Assembly (NCBI GenBank): GCA_020636135.1
Contig: JACJYK010000001.1
Span: 3,334,501 to 3,398,500, forward strand
Reading direction: 5' to 3'
Length of the DNA: 64,000 nucleotides
DNA from: Lewinellaceae bacterium
GTDB taxonomy: Bacteria; Bacteroidota; Bacteroidia; Chitinophagales; Saprospiraceae
Shown: piece after piece, positions 27,677 through 36,494 of the stretch
Numbering within the stretch: the first letter of the stretch is position 1
Layout of the letters: each line of letters opens with the position of its first letter
The notes under the pieces: model-generated
What the model was told of the DNA's origin: nothing
Databases searched by the model: none
The model's input: only the letters and a program-made list of their open reading frames with translations
Position numbers and translations under genes: made by a program

Positions 27677-28042
27677 ATGCATAACAAAATAATACCTTAC
27701 AATCCCCGGCTTAAATTGCTCGCAAGAAAATTACGAAATCAAAGTACCCTCTCTGAAGTATTGTTATGGAAGCGTATCAAAGGAAAATCACTAGGATATG
27801 AGTTTCATCGTCAAGTGCCTATTGATGAGTTCATTGTGGATTTTTATTGTCATGAATTAATGCTCGCTATTGAATTAGATGGCAATAGTCACGATGGAAT
27901 TGCCGCTATTGAAAAGGACCAGAAAAGACAACAAAAATTAGAATCCTTCGGTGTTACTTTTATTCGTATTTATGATATTGACGTAAAGCAAAACTTAGAT
28001 GGAGTAGTATTTCAAATTAAATCTTTCATTGACTCCATTTGA
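27677..28042 (+). CDS. DUF559 family endonuclease-like protein
   Basis: A 121-residue protein of the DUF559 family, related to Vsr-type PD-(D/E)XK nucleases. It shows the conserved NQSTLSEVLLWKRIKG start, GYEFHRQVPIDEFIVDFYC with the catalytic-type Asp, LAIELDGNSHDG (E-x-D-G-x-x-H), the K/R-rich helix EKDQKRQQKLESFGV and IRIYDIDV. Catalytic residues appear intact. The gene is A/T-rich relative to the window and sits between two direct copies of a GC-rich palindromic element, starting 33 nt after copy A. It may be a passenger or a mobilising nuclease of that element; this is inference. Confidence 0.88.
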   Translation: MHNKIIPYNPRLKLLARKLRNQSTLSEVLLWKRIKGKSLGYEFHRQVPIDEFIVDFYCHELMLAIELDGNSHDGIAAIEKDQKRQQKLESFGVTFIRIYDIDVKQNLDGVVFQIKSFIDSI

Positions 28043-28062
28043 TGTTAATAACTGCAAAGGGT

Positions 28063-28251
28063 AACATCCCCCTGACCCCCTTCTAAGGGTAACATCCCCC
28101 TGACCTCCTTCAAAGGGTAACATCCCCCTGGCCCCCTTCAAAGGGGGAATAGGTAATGCAGGGTTGATGGTATTACCAAAAAACAATCACAGCAACAATT
28201 CCATTAACAACAAGTCCCCCTTGTGTTAAGCATGTGGGAATGCCGAAGGGG
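28063..28251 (+). repeat. Palindromic element copy B with 28-bp tandem extension
   Basis: AACATCCCCCTG starts at 28063, 28091 and 28119, giving a 28-bp tandem period. The third start runs into a near-identical copy of the 27495 element (28119-28251), which then loses the last 15-20 bp containing the right inverted terminus. Differences from copy A are few (GA to GG, CGGT to CATT). Confidence 0.8.
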
Positions 28252-28274
28252 ACTGTCACCTTGAACACTGTGAA

Positions 28275-28550
28275 AACCCACCCCTAAATCCCCTCCAGGG
28301 AGGGGACTTGCGCCAACCAGAATAATCATTTGAGTAACCCTTGAAACCATATAACCTCAAAACCACGATGCCCTGACACCTGGAGGCCTTGCCAAACCCA
28401 CCCCTAAATCCCCTCAAGGGAGGGGACTTGCGCCAACCAGAATAATCATTTGAGTAAACCTTGAAACCACGTAACCTCAAAACCACGATGCCCTGACACC
28501 TGGAGGCCTTATACAACCCACCCCTAAATCCCCTCCAGGGAGGGGACTTG
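28275..28550 (+). repeat. 120-bp tandem repeat with hairpin cores
   Basis: Two full 120-bp units (28275-28394 and 28395-28514) and the first 36 bp of a third (28515-28550). Each starts with AACCCACCCCTAAATCCCC and the TCCCCTCC/GGAGGGGA hairpin (one copy reads CTCAAGGGAG). Units are about 95% identical. No coding potential is credible. Confidence 0.85.
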
Positions 28551-28591
28551 CCAAAGCATTTTAGGAATCCTCATATCCCCGGACACCCTGG

Positions 28592-29389
28592 TCACACCGG
28601 CAATATCAGCAAAGGTATTTGGGTGATCTTAGCCTGTGCTTTGGTGAAGCTGGGATTAAAGATCCGGGACCAAAACTCGCGGCGGTGATGCAGCATAACC
28701 AGCAGATCTGCCTCATGGGTATGCACAAAGCGGTCCAGAGCCTGGTGCGTATCCTCATCGGTTTCCGCAATATGGAAATCAAAGGAGACGCCATTCCAGG
28801 TAAAGTGCTTGCGGATATCCAGGTTGGTATCTTTTTCCGAGCGGTGATAGAACAAGTCAATTTTGCTGCCAAAGATCCGGGCGAATTCCATCACCGGCCC
28901 GAAGAGGACCGGGTCCTGGACGTGATCGCCATCGGTGGCGATGATCGTGGATTTGAATGCTTTGAACGTCACTCCATTAGGCACGGCGAGAACCGGTGTT
29001 TTACTGGTACGAAGCAAACCGGTTGCAACGCTACCCAGGAAAAGTTTCTCCAGTGCGGATTTACCCTGCATACCGATAACCACCAGATCAAAACCCTGCT
29101 TCGCCTCCCGGTTGATGACATCGACCGGATAACCCTCCACGTATTTATAGGTCACCTTTAAGTCGCCTCCATACCGTGCATGCAGCGATTGAACCAGGTA
29201 AGCATATTCATTCTCCAGGTCCTTCTCAATGATGTCGTTAACTGAAACGAACATCTCGGCAGTTTTAACCACCTGGTAAGCATGAAATAACTCAATCTCT
29301 GCGCCTGTGGCAGCAGCTAGTCCTCCGGCAAATTCAATAGCATTTCGGGAAGTATCGGAAAAGTCTGTAGGGACCAATATCTTTTTCAT
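28592..29389 (-). CDS. Universal stress protein (tandem UspA-type)
   Basis: A 265-residue cytoplasmic protein from the ATG at 29389; the longer in-frame start at 29434 lies inside the clpB terminator and is unlikely. The N-terminal UspA domain starts KKILVPTDFSDTSRNAIEFA and contains the ATP-binding motif VIGMQGKSALEKLFLGSVATGLLR with G-x2-G-x9-GS spacing. The C-terminal half (about 145-265) is a degenerate second UspA domain without the nucleotide motif. It follows clpB on the same strand but behind a terminator, so it is probably transcribed separately or by read-through. Confidence 0.9.
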   Translation of the reverse strand: MKKILVPTDFSDTSRNAIEFAGGLAAATGAEIELFHAYQVVKTAEMFVSVNDIIEKDLENEYAYLVQSLHARYGGDLKVTYKYVEGYPVDVINREAKQGFDLVVIGMQGKSALEKLFLGSVATGLLRTSKTPVLAVPNGVTFKAFKSTIIATDGDHVQDPVLFGPVMEFARIFGSKIDLFYHRSEKDTNLDIRKHFTWNGVSFDFHIAETDEDTHQALDRFVHTHEADLLVMLHHRREFWSRIFNPSFTKAQAKITQIPLLILPV

Positions 29390-29433
29390 TTCTTTGTTTT
29401 TTTTGACAGGACTTATCAGCCTGCTATCCAGCA

Positions 29434-29472
29434 AAATAAAAGAGCTGACCTCCTCTCCAGGGTGCCAGCTCT
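29434..29472 (-). terminator. Rho-independent terminator after clpB
   Basis: On the minus strand AGAGCTG (29472-29466) pairs with CAGCTCT (29447-29441) and is followed by a TTTATTT tail. It begins about 45 nt beyond the clpB stop. Confidence 0.7.
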
Positions 29473-29516
29473 CTATTTATTCAGGTGCCTGCAATCATCA
29501 GGCTTCATTTATCTAT

Positions 29517-32138
29517 TTACGCAGCCTCTGAAGACTCGTTCGGTAACGGCTTACGGAAGACCAACTGATCGTCAAAGGCATCCAGTACCAACTGGCTTTT
29601 AGCTTCGACTTTGCCCATCAGCAACTGCTTGGACAATTCATTCAGCACTTTCTTCTGGATCACTCGCTTCAGCGGGCGAGCACCAAACTGCGGATCAAAA
29701 CCCATCTTCGCGATCAGGTCGATGGCATCCTCAGTGGCTGTCAGTGTGATTTCCTGCTGTGCAAGTACCGCTTCCAATTGCTTCAGTTGCAGGTCCACGA
29801 TGGCACGGATGTCTTTTAATCCCAGTGGCTGGAACAGGATCACCTCATCGATCCGGTTCAGAAATTCCGGTCGCAAAGATTGTTTGAGTAACTCCATTAC
29901 TAACCCGTGCGTCTTCTCAATCACCTCTTCCCGGTTATCATCGTTGAGGTGGGCAAATTCGGACCGGATGATATCGGATCCCAGGTTGCTGGTCATAATG
30001 ATGATCGTATTTTTGAAGTTGGCGACCCGGCCTTTGTTGTCGGTCAGGCGGCCATCATCCAGGACCTGGAGCAAGATGTTAAATACATCCGGATGGGCTT
30101 TTTCGATCTCATCCAGCAATACCACGGAATACGGCTTACGGCGTACCGCTTCGGTCAGTTGCCCTCCTTCGTCGTAACCGACGTACCCGGGAGGCGCACC
30201 TACGAGGCGGGATACACTGTGCCGCTCCTGATATTCACTCATATCGATCCGCGTCATCATGTTCTCATCGTCGAAGAGGAACTCGGCCAATGCTTTGGCC
30301 AGCTCGGTCTTACCGACCCCGGTAGGTCCGAGGAACAGAAACGAGCCGATGGGCTTTCTGGCATCTGCCAGGCCGGTACGACTGCGACGGATCGCGTCGG
30401 ATACCGCCTCGATGGCTTCTTCCTGACCGATCACCCGCTTGTGCAGTTCGTCTTCCAGGAAGATCAGTTTTTCTTTTTCCGATTGCATCATTTTGGTCAC
30501 CGGCACGCCGGTCCATTTGGACACGATCTCGGCGATGTCTTCGGCATCTACTTCTTCTTTCACGAGCTGACTGCCTTTGGATTGGATGGCAGCCAGGTCT
30601 TCCTGGTATTTGGCCAGTTTTTGCTGAACCTGTGGGATACGGCCATACTGGATCTCGGCAACATCGGAGAACCGGCCTTCACGCTCCAGCTGTTTGGCCT
30701 GTAGTTTCAGCTGTTCGATCTCTTCCTTGGCCTGCTGGATGCCCAGGACCACTTCACGTTCATTTTCCCACTGCGCTTTCAGCCCGTTGCGCTTCTCTTC
30801 GAGATTCGACAGTTCTTCGCCGATCCGGTTTAGTTTCGCAGCATCATTTTCGCGCTTGATGGCTTCCCGCTCGATCTCCAGTTGGCGGATCTTGCGTTCC
30901 ACTTCATCGAGTTCTTCCGGCATGGAGTTCATCTCCAGCCGGAGCCGGGCAGCTGCTTCGTCCATCAGGTCGATGGCTTTGTCGGGCAATTGCCGGTCGG
31001 CGATATAGCGACTGGATAAGGTCACCGCAGCAACGATGGCCTCGTCCTTGATGTTGATCTTGTGGTGAGTCTCATAGCGTTCTTTCAGGCCCCGCAGGAT
31101 CGAGATGGCATCTTCCTCGCTGGGTTCCTGGACCATGACGATCTGAAAACGGCGCTCAAGCGCCTTGTCGGACTCGAAATATTTCTGGTATTCATTGAGG
31201 GTGGTCGCCCCGATGGCACGGAGGTCTCCCCGGGCCAGTGCTGGTTTGAGGATGTTTGCAGCATCCATGGCTCCTTGTCCACCACCCGCTCCTACCAGGG
31301 TGTGGATCTCATCAATGAACAGGATGATCTCCCCTTCGGCAGATGTCACTTCCTTAACCACGGCCTTCAGTCGCTCTTCAAACTCACCTTTGTATTTGGC
31401 GCCGGCGATCAATGCCCCCATATCCAGGGCATACACCTGCTTGTCCAGCAGGTCATCCGGCACATCCCCATTGATGATCCGGTGAGCCAATCCTTCTACG
31501 ATGGCGGTCTTACCCACACCCGGCTCACCGATCAGGATCGGGTTGTTTTTGGTCCTTCTGGCCAGGATGTGCAACACCCGGCGTATCTCTTCTTCACGGC
31601 CGATGACCGGGTCCAGTTTTCCCTGGCGGGCCCGTTCATTAAGGTTTACCGCGTATTTATTCAGAGCGTTGTAGGACTCTTCAGCGCTGTGTGAAGTGAC
31701 TTTGGAACCTTTACGTAATTCTGCAATGGCTTTCTGCAGGTCTTTTTCATTGATACCCTGGTCGCGCAACAACTGCGATACCGGATCTTTAACCTGGAGG
31801 ATACCCAGTAACAGATGTTCCAGGGCCATGAATTCATCGCCCATGGATTTCATCTGGGCGGCAGCCTTGGCAAATATCTCATTGGCGGTACGGCTCAGAT
31901 AGGGCTGCCCGCCGGACACTCTTGGGTATCCGTCTACGATGGCATCGACAGCCTGGCGAATGACCTGATCGTTGATGCCCATTTTTTTAAACAGGAAGGG
32001 TAATACATTTTCATCAACCTCAAACAAAGCGGCCATAAGGTGACCGGCTTCAATGGCTTGATTTTCATGTTCCAGGGCAATCTGCTGGGCGCGCTGGATC
32101 GTCTCCTGGACCTTTATGGTTAATTTATTCATATCCAT
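29517..32138 (-). CDS. clpB: ATP-dependent disaggregase ClpB
   Basis: A hexameric AAA+ protein that rescues aggregated proteins with DnaK. At 873 residues it has the usual length. It has an N-terminal repeat domain (1-150), a first AAA+ module with Walker A GEPGVGKT (about 205) and Walker B ILFIDEIHT, a long coiled-coil middle domain (about 410-530, EEKRNGLKAQWENEREVV and neighbours), then a second AAA+ module with Walker A GPTGVGKT (about 607) and VVLLDEIEKAHPD. The tail NESSEAA is short. It lies between hpf and usp on the minus strand. No CIRCE element is seen upstream, so heat control is probably by a sigma factor. Confidence 0.97.
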   Translation of the reverse strand: MDMNKLTIKVQETIQRAQQIALEHENQAIEAGHLMAALFEVDENVLPFLFKKMGINDQVIRQAVDAIVDGYPRVSGGQPYLSRTANEIFAKAAAQMKSMGDEFMALEHLLLGILQVKDPVSQLLRDQGINEKDLQKAIAELRKGSKVTSHSAEESYNALNKYAVNLNERARQGKLDPVIGREEEIRRVLHILARRTKNNPILIGEPGVGKTAIVEGLAHRIINGDVPDDLLDKQVYALDMGALIAGAKYKGEFEERLKAVVKEVTSAEGEIILFIDEIHTLVGAGGGQGAMDAANILKPALARGDLRAIGATTLNEYQKYFESDKALERRFQIVMVQEPSEEDAISILRGLKERYETHHKINIKDEAIVAAVTLSSRYIADRQLPDKAIDLMDEAAARLRLEMNSMPEELDEVERKIRQLEIEREAIKRENDAAKLNRIGEELSNLEEKRNGLKAQWENEREVVLGIQQAKEEIEQLKLQAKQLEREGRFSDVAEIQYGRIPQVQQKLAKYQEDLAAIQSKGSQLVKEEVDAEDIAEIVSKWTGVPVTKMMQSEKEKLIFLEDELHKRVIGQEEAIEAVSDAIRRSRTGLADARKPIGSFLFLGPTGVGKTELAKALAEFLFDDENMMTRIDMSEYQERHSVSRLVGAPPGYVGYDEGGQLTEAVRRKPYSVVLLDEIEKAHPDVFNILLQVLDDGRLTDNKGRVANFKNTIIIMTSNLGSDIIRSEFAHLNDDNREEVIEKTHGLVMELLKQSLRPEFLNRIDEVILFQPLGLKDIRAIVDLQLKQLEAVLAQQEITLTATEDAIDLIAKMGFDPQFGARPLKRVIQKKVLNELSKQLLMGKVEAKSQLVLDAFDDQLVFRKPLPNESSEAA

Positions 32139-32266
32139 GTTTCGGCGTATTTAGTGTTGTGTTATCACCAGAACATCAATTGTTGTTCCAACCGGTAAAT
32201 GGAGACATTTGGGCACCTTAGACCGAAATCAACTGACATTGCGTCAGATCAAACTTATTTCAACTG

Positions 32267-32566
32267 TCATAATGTCTTTTTCAGCTGGTCTTTACGGCGT
32301 CGCATCTGCCGGCGCAATTTGTCCAGAGCGTCCTTGGCTGCTACTTCGTAATGGCTTTTATGGGATGAGACGAACAAGTCCTGACCGGGTATATTCAGTT
32401 TAATTTCCACTTGTTTATTTTCAGGAACGGAACCGGCCATTTCTCGGCAAAAGACCTCAGCGCTGATGACCTGGGGATTCCAGTTCTCAAACTTTTTCAA
32501 TCCATTTTCCAATAGAGGATAAACGGTTTCGTGGGCTGCATTTCCTTCATGAATGATGATTTGCAT
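32267..32566 (-). CDS. hpf: Ribosome hibernation factor (HPF/RaiA family)
   Basis: A 99-residue short-form HPF/YfiA protein with the beta-alpha-beta-beta-beta-alpha fold: IIIHEGNAAHETVYPLLENGLKKF, then VEIKLNIPGQDLFVSSHKSHYEVAAKDALDKLRRQ, ending in a basic RRRKDQLKK tail. It binds the 30S decoding region and inactivates ribosomes in stationary phase or stress. It is 128 bp upstream of clpB on the same strand, and the pair fits a stress block. The long-form C-terminal dimerisation domain is absent. Confidence 0.85.
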   Translation of the reverse strand: MQIIIHEGNAAHETVYPLLENGLKKFENWNPQVISAEVFCREMAGSVPENKQVEIKLNIPGQDLFVSSHKSHYEVAAKDALDKLRRQMRRRKDQLKKTL

Positions 32567-32810
32567 AGTATTCGTTTTATCGTTTAGAATATTTCTGATT
32601 TGATTGGCTCCTTATAGGTAAGACAATACCACCTCAAAAAGGTTTTGATGTATTCGGGGCGATTTATCATAAAATGAATCTTGTGTCCATACCATTCAAC
32701 TTCGCACTATTTACCGCATTACTCCATGACCCTTCTCAGCTGAGATTTTGATCTGCATCAAATACCATAAGAACTCCACAGGTTTTACGCAATTACCCCC
32801 ACAGGAGTTT

Positions 32811-32818
32811 TAAGTTTG
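32811..32818 (+). promoter_or_regulatory. Candidate -7 box (TAAGTTTG)
   Basis: An exact TAnnTTTG match 30 bp upstream of the deacetylase start. No clear TTG is found at the -33 position. It would drive the deacetylase-acetyltransferase pair. Confidence 0.45.
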
Positions 32819-32848
32819 TAAAAGGAAAGAAAAAGTAAAACAAGCGGA

Positions 32849-33805
32849 ATGAAATTCATTTTCCATCATAAATTCCTTCAACACGACACCGGCATGCATC
32901 CGGAGAACGCCCGCAGACTGGCAGCATTCCGTGATCTTCCGGACAGCAGTCTTCCTATGGATCTGGACCCCATCCTGGCTGTTCACGATGAGGCTTACGT
33001 AGAAAAGATACGCCGCCATGCCGCCCTCTCAGCGCCGCTTGACGGAGATACGCAATTGTGTCCCGCCAGTTTTGATGCTGCTGTTTTGGCAGCCAATGCA
33101 ACCATAGTAGCCGCTGAGACCGGCGATTTTGCCCTCGTCAGACCTCCCGGACACCATGCCTATGCGACCTATGGCAGTGGATTTTGTTTGTTTAACAACA
33201 TTGCAATCGCGGCACATCAGCTGGTCAAACAGGGATACCGCGTTGCCATCCTGGATTTTGACGGGCATTTTGGTGATGGTACCGACGCACTTTGCGCCGA
33301 CGAGCCACGCATCCTGTACTGCTCCCTGCACCAGCATCCGGCATTTCCGCACAAAGGAAGTTACCGGGAGATCGGCACAGGTGCGGCTGCAGGCACCGAA
33401 ATCAAAATGGGCCTGCCGCCCGGCACCGGCGACGATGTTCTCTTTGTGGCGATGGATTTCATTTACGATGTCATTGATGCCTTTAACCCGGATATTTTGG
33501 GTATATCGGCCGGATTTGACGGGCATATCTTCGACCCGCTGCTGGACCTGCGCTTTTCAAATAAGAGCTTTTACGACATCGGGATCCAGCTCCGGGAACG
33601 CTATTCACAGACGTTTGCAGTGCTGGAAGGAGGCTACAACCTGGAGGTCCTGCCGCAATGCATCCAGAACTTTAAGGCCGGCATGAATGGAGAAGCCTGC
33701 CCCTATCCCAGCGAAAGCACCCATAGTAACATCCAGACCCGGGAAATAGTCGATTTCGAGATGTATGATCTGCGCCGGTTGTTATTGCCTTATTGGAGCC
33801 TCTGA
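32849..33805 (+). CDS. Histone-deacetylase-family protein (AcuC/HdaH-like)
   Basis: A 318-residue zinc amidohydrolase of the arginase/deacetylase fold. It has the substrate-entry motif HPENARRL (near residue 14), the catalytic His pair in PPGHH (His102, His103), zinc ligands Asp138 and His140 in DFDGH, and Asp224 in SAGFDGH. The second histidine of the usual DxHHG motif is Phe. It should remove acetyl groups from protein lysines or small amines. It is followed after 10 nt by an acetyltransferase gene, suggesting an antagonistic pair like AcuC/AcuA in Bacillus. Protein deacetylation is inferred from family and context. Confidence 0.9.
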   Translation: MKFIFHHKFLQHDTGMHPENARRLAAFRDLPDSSLPMDLDPILAVHDEAYVEKIRRHAALSAPLDGDTQLCPASFDAAVLAANATIVAAETGDFALVRPPGHHAYATYGSGFCLFNNIAIAAHQLVKQGYRVAILDFDGHFGDGTDALCADEPRILYCSLHQHPAFPHKGSYREIGTGAAAGTEIKMGLPPGTGDDVLFVAMDFIYDVIDAFNPDILGISAGFDGHIFDPLLDLRFSNKSFYDIGIQLRERYSQTFAVLEGGYNLEVLPQCIQNFKAGMNGEACPYPSESTHSNIQTREIVDFEMYDLRRLLLPYWSL

Positions 33806-33815
33806 CCGATAGCTT

Positions 33816-36494
33816 ATGAAGCATATCCTAGATAAACTGTTTCAACCAAAGTCCATCGCGCTGGTAGGCGCTTCCGACAGGGAACACACGGTAGGTTATG
33901 CGCTGATGCAGAACCTGATCAAACCCAACTACAAAGGTGTGGTGTACCCGGTCAACATCAAGCACCGGACCATCGCCGGCCACAATGCGTACAAGCGCGT
34001 CGATACCATTCCCCACCCCATCGACCTGGTGATCATTGCAACTCCGGCCGTGACTGTGCCTGAGGTACTGGAAGATTGCGGCAAAAAGCAGGTCCTGGCC
34101 GTCGTGATCATTTCTGCAGGATTTAAAGAAATCGGGGCAGAGGGTAAAAAACTCCTGCTCCGGATTGAACAGATCCGCCAGCGCTTCGGAATACGCATCA
34201 TCGGACCGAACTGTTTTGGATTCATCAACACCAGCATCGGACTGAATGCGACTTTTGGCACACAGGATCCCCTGCCTGGCAACATCGCATTCATATCACA
34301 GTCCGGAGCACTGGGTGCCACCATTCTGGACTGGTCGGAGCAGCAACAATTTGGTTTCAATCATTTTGTATCGGTTGGTTCTATGATAGACATCGGGTTC
34401 CATGACCTCATAGACTATTTTGGCACCCGGGATAACATCCGCTGCATCCTGATCTACATGGAGACCCTGGAGAATCCCAAGGCCTTCATGAGTGCTGCCC
34501 GGGCTTATTCGCGGTCGAAACCGATCATCGTACTCAAATCCGGCACCAGTCCGGAAGGAGCCAGTGCCGCCCTCTCACATACGGGATCCCTGGCCGGAGA
34601 CGATGCCGTTTTTGCAGCGGCTTTTGCCCGTGTAGGCATCCTGCGGGTCGAAACGGTCGCCCAGCTGTTTTACCTGGCCAAGGCATTGGCGATGCAGCCC
34701 ATACCTGAAAATAACCGGCTGGCCGTGGTCACCAATGCCGGAGGCCCCGCCATTATGGCTACAGACTACCTGATCCGCCATGGCGGACACATGGCACCGC
34801 TGCCGAAGAAAATCATCGGTCACCTGAATCAGATCCTTCCCTCTTCCTGGAGCCGGAAGAATCCGGTCGATGTATTGGGTGATGCCTCTGCATTACAATA
34901 CCGACAGGCCTTGGAAGCATGCCTGGAACAAACCCAGGTCGACGGTGTGCTGGCCATACTCTGCCCCCAGGCGATCACCGATGCGCTGGATGTGGCCAAG
35001 GTGGTCACCGAACTCAATGAAAAATATCAAAAACCACTCTTTGCCGCCTGGATGGGACTCACCGATGTCACCGAAGCCATCCAACATCTGGAGGCTCATC
35101 AGGTACCGAATTACACTTTCCCCGAAGATGCGGTGGATGTGTTTCTGCGCATGGCCGAATATGCCCGCCACATCCGCCTGTTGTATGAGACCCCTCCCGA
35201 TGTACCTGCGGATTTTACTCCTCAGAGGAAGTCCATCAAGTCCATCATGGATCACGCCATCGCCGAAGGACACACGACACTATCCGAGACGGAGGCCAAA
35301 CAAGTGCTTTCCGGCTACGATATACCCAGCGCACCAGGCATGCTCATCCATGATGAGCAGGGACTCGCCCTTGCCATGGAGCAAATTCCCCGCCCATGGG
35401 TCATGAAGATAGCCTCGCCGGACATCCTCCACAAGACTGAGGTCAGTGGTGTGCGTCTGAACATAAAGACGAAGAAGGAGGCCCAGCATCAATACCATGA
35501 TCTGCTGCAATCGGTCCAAAAGCTACGACCTGAAGCCCGGATCGAAGGAGTACGTCTTGAGTCCATGGTCAGCAAGCGCTATGAATTGCTGGTAGGCGCA
35601 AAAAAAGACAGCCTCTTTGGGCCGGTCATTGTATTCGGGTCCGGAGGAATTGCCGTTGAGATCTTGCGGGACACCCAGATAGCTCTCCCCCCGCTCAACA
35701 TGGCATTGGCACAAAACCTGATCGAAGAGACCCGGATCTACCAGATCCTGAAAGGCTTTCGTAATCTGCCGCCGGTGGATCTGGAAGCGCTGAAGTTTCT
35801 GCTGTGCCGATTTGCTTATCTCCTGATGGACTTCCCCCAGATCCGGCAGATCGATCTGAATCCACTGGCCATTGATGAAACCGGACAAGTGGTGCTGGAC
35901 GCCCGGATCATTCTGGATCCAAAGGCTCCTGTATTCCCGCCTTACCAGCACCTGGTCATCACCCCGTATCCGGTTCATCTTACCAAAAAGATCAATCTCA
36001 AGGACCTCAAAGTCACCTTACGACCGATACGTCCGGAAGATGAACCTCTGGAAAGGGAGCTATTCGAATACCTTTCCCGTGAGACCATCTACTTTCGGTT
36101 TTTTGGTTTTATGGGTAATGTCAGCCACGAACAGTTGTCCCGCTTCACCCACATCGACTACGACCGGGAAATGGCCATCGTGGCTGAAATCAAGGTCAAA
36201 GGCCGCAACCAGTTGATCGGTGTTGTGCGACTGGTGGGAGACCCCTGGGGCATTCAGGCTGAATATGCCATCGTCGTCGCCGACCCGTGGCAGGGACGTG
36301 GATTGGGCTCGCTTTTAACAGATTACATTATTGAATATGCATTAAACAAAGGTTATCAGCGCATTTTCTGTTATATTTTAAAACGAAATGACGGCATGAT
36401 ACACATCCTTGAGAAAAGAGGCTTTATATTTACCTCACAGGATCAGGACACCTTTTATGCAGCTATCGAACTTAATCAACACCCACCCGGCTAA
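33816..36494 (+). CDS. NDP-forming acyl-CoA synthetase fused to GNAT acetyltransferase (Pat/PatZ-like)
   Basis: An 892-residue four-part protein. Residues about 1-130 form a CoA-binding Rossmann domain (SIALVGASDREHTVGYAL). Residues 150-290 form a succinyl-CoA-ligase-like domain carrying LSHTGSLAGDD with the phosphohistidine-type His255. An ATP-grasp domain spans about 488-700 (VMKIASPDILHKTEVSGVRL). A C-terminal GNAT domain spans about 730-890 with the acetyl-CoA loop QGRGLGS at 826-832. E. coli/Salmonella Pat enzymes have lost the catalytic His of the synthetase part; here it is present, so acyl-CoA synthesis may be retained. It is cotranscribed with the deacetylase. Confidence 0.92.
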   Translation: MKHILDKLFQPKSIALVGASDREHTVGYALMQNLIKPNYKGVVYPVNIKHRTIAGHNAYKRVDTIPHPIDLVIIATPAVTVPEVLEDCGKKQVLAVVIISAGFKEIGAEGKKLLLRIEQIRQRFGIRIIGPNCFGFINTSIGLNATFGTQDPLPGNIAFISQSGALGATILDWSEQQQFGFNHFVSVGSMIDIGFHDLIDYFGTRDNIRCILIYMETLENPKAFMSAARAYSRSKPIIVLKSGTSPEGASAALSHTGSLAGDDAVFAAAFARVGILRVETVAQLFYLAKALAMQPIPENNRLAVVTNAGGPAIMATDYLIRHGGHMAPLPKKIIGHLNQILPSSWSRKNPVDVLGDASALQYRQALEACLEQTQVDGVLAILCPQAITDALDVAKVVTELNEKYQKPLFAAWMGLTDVTEAIQHLEAHQVPNYTFPEDAVDVFLRMAEYARHIRLLYETPPDVPADFTPQRKSIKSIMDHAIAEGHTTLSETEAKQVLSGYDIPSAPGMLIHDEQGLALAMEQIPRPWVMKIASPDILHKTEVSGVRLNIKTKKEAQHQYHDLLQSVQKLRPEARIEGVRLESMVSKRYELLVGAKKDSLFGPVIVFGSGGIAVEILRDTQIALPPLNMALAQNLIEETRIYQILKGFRNLPPVDLEALKFLLCRFAYLLMDFPQIRQIDLNPLAIDETGQVVLDARIILDPKAPVFPPYQHLVITPYPVHLTKKINLKDLKVTLRPIRPEDEPLERELFEYLSRETIYFRFFGFMGNVSHEQLSRFTHIDYDREMAIVAEIKVKGRNQLIGVVRLVGDPWGIQAEYAIVVADPWQGRGLGSLLTDYIIEYALNKGYQRIFCYILKRNDGMIHILEKRGFIFTSQDQDTFYAAIELNQHPPG

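Noticed and set aside
32139..32266. Search for a CIRCE (HrcA) element upstream of clpB.
   Set aside because: No TTAGCACTC-N9-GAGTGCTAA-like sequence between hpf and clpB.
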